From positions 1-5,495 of the forward strand of contig JAKLQT010000193.1 of NCBI GenBank assembly GCA_022013205.1: 5,495 nucleotides of DNA, read 5' to 3'. This document shows, one piece after another, positions 1 to 5,495 of this stretch; the first letter of the stretch is position 1, and each line of letters opens with the position of its first letter. The stretch is from Candidatus Omnitrophota bacterium. Lineage in GTDB: Bacteria > Omnitrophota > Gorgyraeia > B26-G9. Position numbers and translations under genes: made by a program. A model generated the notes under the pieces. The model was not told the origin of the DNA, searched no databases, and saw only the letters and a list, made by a program, of their open reading frames with translations.

Positions 1-8
1 ATTATCAC

Positions 9-40
9 TATGCTTATACTTTTATAAAACGCATAATTTT
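9..40 (+). terminator. AT-rich terminator-like hairpin for plus-strand transcription
   Basis: TATGC-TTATA (9-18) pairs with TATAA (23-27) and GCATA (31-35), giving a 10-bp stem with a CTTT loop and a 3-nt AAC bulge. It is followed on the plus strand by ATTTTT. This fits a weak rho-independent terminator for a gene left of the window running towards the giant gene. Read on the minus strand there is no T-run, so it is unlikely to terminate the giant gene. The stem is mostly A-T pairs, hence low confidence. Confidence 0.25.
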
Positions 41-52
41 TACACATGTCCA

Positions 53-93
53 ATATTTTTTAAAATATCTAAAATAGTTTTTAACTAAATTTT
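53..93. repeat. Two short AT-rich inverted repeats downstream of the giant gene
   Basis: ATATTTT/AAAATAT (53-59 and 62-68) and TAGTT/AACTA (75-79 and 83-87) are small exact inverted repeats. The second is followed by a T-run on the plus strand (90-95) and by TTTT on the minus strand, so it could act as a weak bidirectional terminator between converging genes. All pairs but one are A-T, so stability would be low. Confidence 0.2.
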
Positions 94-133
94 TTATGAT
101 TTGCCACGGTCATCTATCTTATTCCCTCTATAA

Positions 134-3100
134 TTAAATCGCTTTTTCAATATATTGCTCCTGAATCTTAAGCTCATCAACTTTTTCCCTGAGCTTACTT
201 TTCTCTGTTATATTTTCACTCTCTTTTTCTTTTAAGGGAATTATATGTTTATAAACAAATCCTGATTTATGATACACATGCCGGTTGATATGCCCGTCAA
301 AAGAGATAATATCCTTATTTTTAAAAACAGTCTTATTTATCTGCCAGAAGCCCTGTTCTTTTTCTTTTATAAATTTCATGCTCGGAAAATGATAGCAGGA
401 GGATATTCCGTTTTTGTTCGCTAAAGTCTCGCAATGTATGCTCATCTCACCCGCCAATATCGCGGCATTATCAGGGATGCCATTGATATCCTCAGGATTT
501 ACCCTCTCTAAAATCAAAACAACTCCGTCAACATCCAGGCCTCTAAATTCTCCCGCGATAAACTCCTTTTGCAATCTTTCCGCGCTCTGCATATCCACAG
601 CAACAATCCCGCGAAAAGCTCCGCCGGCAGCGCCGCGGCCTATAGCAACAGGCTCTTCCGTAACATCATCAACAAACTCCGGCAATTCCGCATCATCATA
701 TTCATCGCTATCAGAGCTTTGCAGAATATACAGCTTACCCTGCTCGATAGTAAATTCAAACCGCTGAGGCTGATTAAACAGCTTATGCAGCGCTATCGCG
801 TAGGCTAAAAGCTCCTCATAAATCTCAGGGAATTCTTCTTCTAAAGAAAATTCACCTTCATTCGCTTCTTCCCTGCCGATAACCACATAATTCCCCGGCG
901 CCCCGCTCATTAGGGCCTCTCCCTGGGAATTAAACCTGAACCTGCCTTCAATAAAAGGCTGGCTATACTTATCAAACCTTAAGCTTATGGCCCCGGCGCC
1001 TGATAAACCCGGCAGATTCCCAAATACCGCTTTTTGCAATATCGCGGCAGTGCCCCAATAATTCGAAATATTGTGCTTTCCGCGATAGTTTTTAGCCCCC
1101 GCTGAACTCCAGGACTTATAAATAGCGTCTATACAGCACTGCACCTGCTCTAATAAAGTATCCGGAATACCTTTCGCGCAAGAACTAATTAGCTTTTTAT
1201 ACGCCCTGACAAGTTCCTTCATGCCTGTTTCGGTTTTTGGTTTCTCCTGTTTATTCAGATTTAAAATATTCTGAAAATCCTTTTCCGGAATTCCCAGCAC
1301 ATGGATTCCATAACCGCGCAGAAAATTACCATAAGCATCATAAGCGAACCGGAAATTATTTTTTTCTTTTGCCAATCTTTCTACCTCGAGTTCATTCATG
1401 CCCAGATTAGGTATAGTCGCCATAAGCCCGGGCATAGAATAAGCTGAGCCGCTTCTGGCAAAAAGAAACAGCTTCATTGTCGGGAATTCATCTATCCGCC
1501 TTAACCTTTCCACCTCTATTGCCAGCTGTTCGTTAAACTCCGGAGTTTTTAAAATATGCGGATTATTACACACCTCAGCGCTGATAATCACGCCCGGAGG
1601 TACCGGCATTCCCGCCTCTGCCATCTCAGCAGCCCGTTTTCCCTTTTTCCCGCATTTTGAAATCAGCCTTATACGTTTTTCTTTTTCTCCTGCTTGAAAA
1701 CGCCAGAACAAATCCTCCGGGATAATCGTTTTTTCATCGCGTTTATTTAAGACCACCCTATCCGCTTTTTTTAACTCTGCCTCTAATAACCGCGAAAAAT
1801 TAACTAAAACACTTTCCAGCGCGGGAAATCCCGACTCCCTGATAATATCGCCAATCGCGATTTCTTCCATCTGTTCAGCGATCTTCCTGTTCTTAAGCTC
1901 ATCACTGCCCTCAAGCATATCTTCTAAAAAAGAAACGTATTTAGTTTTAAAAGAAGGCACATTTTTTATTTTTAAAGCCGCTTTAGAAAATTTACCTCTG
2001 TAATCCGCGCTTGCGCGCTTAAGAGCCTTTCTAAACTCAAATTCAAGAGAATTAATAATATTAAGCAGCTGCGATACCCTGATATTTTCCGCGTATTCAA
2101 GCTCAGCTAAAAATTCTTCAACTGCCGCGCCGCCAAGCCCGCTGTACACATAATTTTTAAGCAATAGCGCGAGCGTATCACAGGCCTGTTCAATTTTGTT
2201 TATTTGCTTTAGATTTTTAAGCTGATCAAAATAACCGCTGAATATTATATTCCCGTACTTCTCAAGCGTAATATCATACACCAGTAATTCCGCTAACTGT
2301 CTGTTATTGTCCCTTGAAGCATTTTTATAGTTAACAGAATCAGATTCCCTGATCTTTTCATAAATCGTTTTTCTTAAAAGCGCGTATTTTTTTAACCTCT
2401 CAAGCTTTTCTCCGGATTCACTGTTTAAAAGCGCGACAAACTCAGTACGTAATTTTTCAATATTTTTAAATTCGTCAATACATGTCCCTTCAACCGCCTG
2501 CTTAAGCCCGGCAAGAGAAGAACCGAATTTTTTCGCTGAGGCCTGATAAGCCAATATTGTTACTGTTGTTTTTCTAATAGCCTTTTGCCTTTCCTCAAAC
2601 TCAGAACTTTTTTCATAGCTGTCTATAATTCCTGTTTCATTTTTTAATTTTTCAAAAAGCTCTTTTTCTTTAGCAAGCAGCGCTTTTTTATCCACGCTAA
2701 GAACAAAGATATCAAATGGATTTAAAGTTTTACCCGGTATTTCCCGCGGCACAGTATGTTTTAATTCCTGATAATAAAACGTAAGCGCCTGATGATAATA
2801 CTGAAAATCCTGCTTTTCTAACTCTCTAAGCACCGTAAACCCGCTGTTTTTATCAATGTTTTTTGGGTCTAAATCCTTCCAGTAACATAAAAGATTATAA
2901 AAAATCTCTGTTGTGTTTAAATTCGGCTGTTCATGTACAATCTTGCGGATAGAACTGAAAATTGTCTTTCCATTTAATCCTGCAAGCGCGGCTCCATCAT
3001 CAAGCTCTACCACAAGCTCTACAACCTCGCCTCTTTTTTTAAAACTTATTGCTTCTCCCTTAGGAAAATCTTTTACAAAATTACGCAGCAGATAATATAT

Positions 3101-5218
3101 CTGTTTGCTTTCTGCTGCCAACAAATCTCCGATTAAATCATCAAACTCGTCCTTACGCACAGAATCAAGATCCTGCAGCACGGCAAAAGCATGGTAATAC
3201 ATTAACAAATCCTTTAACCCGTGAGGGTCTTTGCTTATAAAGCTTAAAATTGAGAAAAAAGAGCTAAAGGATACATCTGAATAGTACATTGAAAATAAAA
3301 TATTTATAAGCCGTCCTCTTTCCCTAAAGCTTAACTGCGGATAAAGTTCTTGCGCTATCCAAAACACATCATTGTCAGGCGCGAATTTATCAATAAAATC
3401 CGCGCCTTTTCTTTTTCTAAGCAGTTCATCCTGCTCGCGAATAGTTGCTTTTAAAAGTAGTTCGGCAAATCTTTCCCCTCTGCCCATTGCTGATAAATAA
3501 GAAAAACACTGCGCTATTTGATAGATTATACCGCGCCTGGCTTGCTCATCCTCAAGGGCGTAAACAAAACGCAATACCTCAAACAGGGCATCATCGCTCA
3601 AATAAGGGAAAATGTTATACAACAGCCCTACATTATCAGACTCTCCTAAAGAATTATATTCCGGGTCATTCTCTTTTTTTTCCTGCTTAAGCTGAAACTC
3701 ATAAAATTGTTTTAGCAAAGAGCTGATAAATTCCGCGTTTAAAAGCCCTGTTTCGTCTTTTAACTTTTTCTTTTGCGCCGGAAGGATTATCCGGCTATTA
3801 ACCAGATTCTGCAGCCAAACAATAACCGGCATGCTTATAAGCCTGGGACTGTCATCTCCCTGTATCGACCGGGATAAAAACATCTTAAGCTCCTGCGAGA
3901 AATCATCACCGAAAAATATATCCTGCCCGCAAGCCAAAACCTTTATCTTTCTCAGCTCATTTGGTAAAAACCCTCTAAAGTTAAATAACAAGGCATTAAA
4001 GTTTTCATGGCTTGCGTAAAGCACCACCTCTTTTTCTTCCTTTAGAGCATCCTTAATATGATCCTCAATATTAGGGGAAGAATCCCTGATCTTTTTCAGT
4101 ACATGCTCATCAACATGCGCGCAAAAAATTTCTTTCTCTTGAGGTACAATCCCCAGCTTACGGATGAACCTTTCCATCACCTCTGATTTCCAACGCGTCC
4201 ACTCATTCTTCTCGTCATAACTAAAAAATAGATGATAAGAATTTATCAGCTTTATCGCCTGTTCTATTTTCCGCAAAATTTCCGGCGCGTTTACACTGCT
4301 GAGATATTCCGCGCTTTCTAAAAGCGTATCAAGCTCTTTAGCCAGCTCTTTCCAGCGCGGCATAGAATCAAGCACCCAGCTTTCAGTTACGCTCTTATAA
4401 TCAGCCGTATTATCCTTAATACCCCAAAAAATCAGCTCTTTCAGTTTACTGCTTACCAGGCCAAAATCATTCTCTTGCCAGCGTTTAGTATTTTTCTGTT
4501 TAATTTTTCTGATCCGCGCTAATCCCTTTTCCTTTGCTTCTATTCTCAATTTGTGCTCCTTAGCAAGATCATCCAAGCACTCATTGCACATTTCGAGCAC
4601 TCTATCCCCGATTTCAGCATCGAACACATTTTTAAGAATAAACTCTTGCGATTTTTGCTCATCCACTCTGGCGTATGTATATCTTTTTAACTCCTCCAGC
4701 TCCTTAGGAAGTTCAACTTTAAACAACCTCAAGTATTCATGAATAAAGCATTTAATTTTAGTGTCAAAATTCCAGAAAAAAATACGGGTATCTTTAAAGA
4801 AATTAAGCAATTTTTTATAATTTGCGCGGGAAGGAGTTTCCCGGCATAAGGCAATCAGCGCTCTTGCTTTTTTTTCTACTTCCTCAGCGCGGGCAGTAAG
4901 ATAATTTATATCCTGGCCTACCTTTTGCTCGATATCATCAAGCCTTAACCTCTCGCTAATTACGTGATTTTTCACAAGCCAGGCGTTCAGGACATCATAA
5001 ATTTTATTCTCCCAAGAAACATATCCATTTTTGAAAATATTTTCAAACCGCGCAATAGGCAATAGGATTTCAGGGCCCAGGCAGTCCTGTTTCCCCTGAA
5101 CGCGCGGCGCATCCTGGGGCTGTTGTAAATCCCGGTTGGATATCGCCAAAGCAGGGCCGGAAAGTATAAAAGCATGCGTCAAAATAATAGTAATAATTTC
5201 GTAACATAGTCTTTTCAT
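134..5218 (-). CDS. Giant signal-peptide protein with C-terminal PPDK-like ATP-grasp and phosphohistidine domains
   Basis: Residue numbers count from the most upstream ATG (5318-5320). I prefer the ATG at 5216-5218 (residue 35): it opens directly onto a classical Sec signal peptide and has an AAGAA motif 7 nt upstream. Order: signal peptide 35-59; uncharacterised helix-rich region about 60-1190; PPDK-type ATP-grasp domain about 1216-1540; phosphohistidine domain about 1557-1692; short charged tail to 1728. Family knowledge: in PPDK the ATP-grasp domain phosphorylates the swivelling-domain histidine, which passes phosphate to pyruvate on a C-terminal TIM barrel. That barrel (about 350 residues) is missing and the N-terminal region is extra; ordinary PPDK is about 870-900 residues. 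The frame is intact, with no frameshift or internal stop, so this is not a decayed PPDK gene. Substrate and partner are unknown. It should not be annotated as ppdK. Confidence is high for the gene and C-terminal domains, low for function. Confidence 0.93.
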   Translation of the reverse strand: MKRLCYEIITIILTHAFILSGPALAISNRDLQQPQDAPRVQGKQDCLGPEILLPIARFENIFKNGYVSWENKIYDVLNAWLVKNHVISERLRLDDIEQKVGQDINYLTARAEEVEKKARALIALCRETPSRANYKKLLNFFKDTRIFFWNFDTKIKCFIHEYLRLFKVELPKELEELKRYTYARVDEQKSQEFILKNVFDAEIGDRVLEMCNECLDDLAKEHKLRIEAKEKGLARIRKIKQKNTKRWQENDFGLVSSKLKELIFWGIKDNTADYKSVTESWVLDSMPRWKELAKELDTLLESAEYLSSVNAPEILRKIEQAIKLINSYHLFFSYDEKNEWTRWKSEVMERFIRKLGIVPQEKEIFCAHVDEHVLKKIRDSSPNIEDHIKDALKEEKEVVLYASHENFNALLFNFRGFLPNELRKIKVLACGQDIFFGDDFSQELKMFLSRSIQGDDSPRLISMPVIVWLQNLVNSRIILPAQKKKLKDETGLLNAEFISSLLKQFYEFQLKQEKKENDPEYNSLGESDNVGLLYNIFPYLSDDALFEVLRFVYALEDEQARRGIIYQIAQCFSYLSAMGRGERFAELLLKATIREQDELLRKRKGADFIDKFAPDNDVFWIAQELYPQLSFRERGRLINILFSMYYSDVSFSSFFSILSFISKDPHGLKDLLMYYHAFAVLQDLDSVRKDEFDDLIGDLLAAESKQIYYLLRNFVKDFPKGEAISFKKRGEVVELVVELDDGAALAGLNGKTIFSSIRKIVHEQPNLNTTEIFYNLLCYWKDLDPKNIDKNSGFTVLRELEKQDFQYYHQALTFYYQELKHTVPREIPGKTLNPFDIFVLSVDKKALLAKEKELFEKLKNETGIIDSYEKSSEFEERQKAIRKTTVTILAYQASAKKFGSSLAGLKQAVEGTCIDEFKNIEKLRTEFVALLNSESGEKLERLKKYALLRKTIYEKIRESDSVNYKNASRDNNRQLAELLVYDITLEKYGNIIFSGYFDQLKNLKQINKIEQACDTLALLLKNYVYSGLGGAAVEEFLAELEYAENIRVSQLLNIINSLEFEFRKALKRASADYRGKFSKAALKIKNVPSFKTKYVSFLEDMLEGSDELKNRKIAEQMEEIAIGDIIRESGFPALESVLVNFSRLLEAELKKADRVVLNKRDEKTIIPEDLFWRFQAGEKEKRIRLISKCGKKGKRAAEMAEAGMPVPPGVIISAEVCNNPHILKTPEFNEQLAIEVERLRRIDEFPTMKLFLFARSGSAYSMPGLMATIPNLGMNELEVERLAKEKNNFRFAYDAYGNFLRGYGIHVLGIPEKDFQNILNLNKQEKPKTETGMKELVRAYKKLISSCAKGIPDTLLEQVQCCIDAIYKSWSSAGAKNYRGKHNISNYWGTAAILQKAVFGNLPGLSGAGAISLRFDKYSQPFIEGRFRFNSQGEALMSGAPGNYVVIGREEANEGEFSLEEEFPEIYEELLAYAIALHKLFNQPQRFEFTIEQGKLYILQSSDSDEYDDAELPEFVDDVTEEPVAIGRGAAGGAFRGIVAVDMQSAERLQKEFIAGEFRGLDVDGVVLILERVNPEDINGIPDNAAILAGEMSIHCETLANKNGISSCYHFPSMKFIKEKEQGFWQINKTVFKNKDIISFDGHINRHVYHKSGFVYKHIIPLKEKESENITEKSKLREKVDELKIQEQYIEKAI
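245..652 (-). other. Phosphohistidine swivelling domain (PEP-utiliser mobile domain), residues ~1557-1692
   Basis: The order A-I-G-R-G-A-A-G-G-A-F-R-G-I-V (1559-1573) resembles the PPDK 'G-x-G-x-x-A-S-P-G-x-x-x-G-x-V' entry. VNPEDINGI (1607-1615) matches TSPEDIxGM. GEMSIHCETLA (1624-1634) aligns with the catalytic GGMTSHAAVVA, so H1629 (codon 434-436) corresponds to PPDK His455. IISFDGH (1671-1677) matches the closing ITIDGS strand. The regulatory Thr two residues before His in plant PPDK is Ser here (S1627), and the Ser next to His is Ile. The residues around His are more divergent than in typical PPDK (HAAV is HCET). The presence of the His suggests phosphate acceptance remains possible. 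Confidence 0.88.
701..1675 (-). other. PPDK/PEP-synthase-type ATP-grasp (nucleotide-binding) domain, residues ~1216-1540
   Basis: Matches PPDK N-terminal landmarks in order: G-K-K-G-K-R-A-A-E-M then GMPVPPG (1224-1243; PPDK GGKGxNLAEM, G-x-P-V-P-P-G); ARSGSAYSMPGLMATIPNLG (1288-1307; PPDK VRSGA...SMPGMMDTILNLG); RFAYDAY (1324-1330); YWGTAAILQKAVFGN (1421-1435); SGAGA (1440-1444); EGRFRFNSQGEALMSG (1458-1473); FEFTIEQGKLYILQ (1521-1534). By alignment to Clostridium symbiosum PPDK, the residues matching Lys22, Arg92, Glu323 and Gln335 are kept as K1226, R1289, E1522 and Q1534. Changed positions: Asp321 becomes R1520, Arg337 becomes S1536, and the RR after RFAYDxY becomes GN. Fold assignment is strong; ATPase competence is uncertain because of these changes. 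Confidence 0.92.
1751..5143 (-). other. Uncharacterised helix-rich N-terminal region (residues ~60-1190)
   Basis: About 1,130 residues between the signal peptide and the ATP-grasp domain. Composition is rich in K, E, L, I and R with long amphipathic stretches, for example around residues 140-160, 250-280, 880-960 and 1030-1110, suggesting alpha-helical bundles or solenoid-like repeats. The part around residues 430-500 looks more mixed alpha/beta, with hydrophobic strands such as VVLYA and IKVLAC. I could not identify a catalytic motif, zinc-binding cluster, Walker motif or exact tandem repeat by eye; the CxxC at 245-248 stands alone. No later segment is hydrophobic enough for a clear transmembrane helix. 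The function is unknown; scaffold, substrate-binding or partner-binding roles are guesses. Confidence 0.6.
5144..5218 (-). other. Predicted Sec signal peptide (residues 35-59)
   Basis: From the internal ATG the protein begins MKRLCYEIITIILTHAFILS, then G-P-A-L-A before I-S-N-R-D. This gives a short basic n-region (K, R), a hydrophobic core of about 16 residues, and an A-L-A site matching the A-x-A rule for signal peptidase I, with cleavage expected after residue 59. There is no lipobox cysteine at the cleavage site, so a lipoprotein is unlikely. If translation instead starts at the upstream ATG, the hydrophobic stretch lies about 40 residues in and would act more like an internal membrane anchor. 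Seen in sequence; export is inferred. Confidence 0.7.
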
Positions 5219-5225
5219 ATAAGTA

Positions 5226-5230
5226 TTCTT
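5226..5230 (-). promoter_or_regulatory. Weak Shine-Dalgarno-like AAGAA supporting the start at 5218
   Basis: On the minus strand AAGAA lies 7 nt before the ATG at 5216-5218, a normal ribosome-binding-site distance. The upstream ATG at 5318-5320 also has an AAGAA, but only 3 nt away, which is too close. Neither is a strong GGAGG-type site. This spacing, with the signal peptide, favours the shorter start. Confidence 0.3.
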
Positions 5231-5330
5231 GATTTTTAAGATTAAAAACCCATATTCTGTTATCGCGCAAAGGGTTAAATCAGCTAAGGCCCGCTTGATA
5301 AAATCGAAAAAGTTTACCATATTTTCTTGA

Positions 5331-5342
5331 TGTTTGCAAACA
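5331..5342. promoter_or_regulatory. Perfect 12-bp palindrome TGTTTGCAAACA, possible operator
   Basis: TGTTTGCAAACA equals its own reverse complement at all 12 positions. It lies 11 bp beyond the upstream ATG of the giant gene and 113 bp from the preferred start. Length and symmetry fit a dimeric regulator site, but only one copy is seen and no regulator is in the window. It shares its last base with the hairpin that follows. Function is inferred. Confidence 0.3.
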
Positions 5343-5364
5343 ATCCCTGATCTATTCAGGGATT
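5342..5364 (-). terminator. Perfect 9-bp hairpin in the leader or intergenic gap
   Basis: AATCCCTGA (5342-5350) and TCAGGGATT (5356-5364) are exact inverted repeats around a 5-nt loop. The stem has four G-C pairs. No T-tract follows in either direction, so a classical intrinsic terminator is not supported. Alternatives are a leader RNA structure, a processing site, or a 3'-end stem for the possible upstream gene whose stop codon sits inside the stem. The structure is seen; its role is open. Confidence 0.35.
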
Positions 5365-5495
5365 AAGAACCGGCACTTCAAAAACCATAAAAGGATAAGG
5401 TGAAAAAATATTTTGCAAAAATTTAAAGCAGGGCATAAAATAGAGGGTAAAGGGGCCCAGAAGAATAATCAGCTTATTCTTTAATATGATACGGG
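5356..5495 (-). CDS. Possible 3' end of an upstream gene (partial, unrecognised)
   Basis: Reading the minus strand from the right edge, one frame is open for 45 codons and stops at TGA (5356-5358), inside the hairpin arm. The end of the peptide reads SPYPFMVFEVPVLNP; the upstream part is hydrophobic (NKLIILLGPFTLYFM), which would suit a membrane protein tail. It is in the same direction as the giant gene, about 137 bp before its preferred start. A chance open frame of this length in AT-rich DNA is quite possible, and no family is recognisable, so this is tentative. Confidence 0.2.
   Translation of the reverse strand, partial: RIILKNKLIILLGPFTLYFMPCFKFLQNIFSPYPFMVFEVPVLNP
5461..5481. repeat. 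Perfect 8-bp inverted repeat AAGAATAA...TTATTCTT
   Basis: AAGAATAA (5461-5468) and TTATTCTT (5474-5481) are exact inverted repeats around TCAGC. The stem is AT-rich and lies inside the possible partial reading frame at the right edge. It could be an operator half-site pair or chance; no consensus is recognised. Confidence 0.2.

Noticed and set aside
414..808. Plus-strand open frames of 117 and 79 codons
   Set aside because: They lie fully antisense to the phosphohistidine and ATP-grasp coding sequence, whose protein matches a known family; the Ser/Pro/Ala-rich translation is typical of an antisense shadow.
701..1675. Annotating the gene as pyruvate phosphate dikinase (ppdK)
   Set aside because: The PEP/pyruvate barrel is missing, key ATP-site residues are changed, and the protein is about twice normal length with a signal peptide, so the full reaction cannot be assumed.
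3674..3681. Runs of eight T (A8 in the coding strand), also at 4868-4875, as possible slippage or frameshift sites
   Set aside because: The frame stays open and the protein character is continuous on both sides; the runs encode ordinary Lys-rich stretches.
2913..4742. Several plus-strand open frames of 60-81 codons (2913-3095, 3445-3690, 3831-4019, 4551-4742)
   Set aside because: All are antisense to the giant gene, have low-complexity Ser-rich or unrecognisable translations and no clear ribosome-binding site.
4987..5270. Two minus-strand frames of 62 and 66 codons overlapping the N-terminal coding region
   Set aside because: They overlap the signal peptide and early coding region of the giant gene in other frames and look like chance ORFs.
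5393..5419. Minus-strand TTGCAA/TATCCT as a sigma70-type promoter for the giant gene
   Set aside because: The spacer is only 15 bp and the -10 match is poor; AT-rich DNA gives many such chance matches. No convincing promoter was found.
5396..5425. Possible plus-strand small gene starting GTG after AAGGATAAG (GTG at about 5400)
   Set aside because: It stops after eight codons (VKKYFAKI), too short to support.

Overview
The window is almost filled by one very long minus-strand gene. It encodes a protein of about 1,694 residues from the preferred start, or 1,728 from the most upstream ATG. The last third is recognisable: a pyruvate phosphate dikinase (PPDK)-type ATP-grasp domain followed by a phosphohistidine 'swivelling' domain. 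The first two thirds, about 1,130 residues behind a predicted Sec signal peptide, are charged and helix-rich and match no family I recognise. The PEP/pyruvate-binding TIM barrel that ends a normal PPDK is absent; the chain stops about 36 residues after the swivelling domain.

Organism: a bacterium, because of the uninterrupted ORF, the Sec signal peptide and the PEP-utiliser domains. The DNA is AT-rich, with long T/A tracts mixed with CGCG-containing codons. Giant signal-peptide-bearing proteins with C-terminal PPDK-like modules remind me of uncultured lineages such as Omnitrophota (PVC group). That is recollection only; there is no rRNA or marker gene here to confirm it.

Layout: positions 1-133 are AT-rich intergenic DNA with weak hairpins, one terminator-like for plus-strand transcription. 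Positions 134-5218 are the giant gene, with a possible extension to 5320. Just upstream lie a perfect 12-bp palindrome (5331-5342) and a perfect 9-bp hairpin (5342-5364). From 5356 to the right edge a minus-strand frame stays open and ends in the hairpin; it may be the tail of an upstream gene in the same direction.

How it may work: several PPDK nucleotide-site residues and the catalytic histidine are kept, but two usually conserved active-site positions are changed. The protein could be a phosphotransferase acting on a substrate other than pyruvate, a phosphocarrier needing a partner, or a repurposed catalytically weak module. The sequence alone does not decide.
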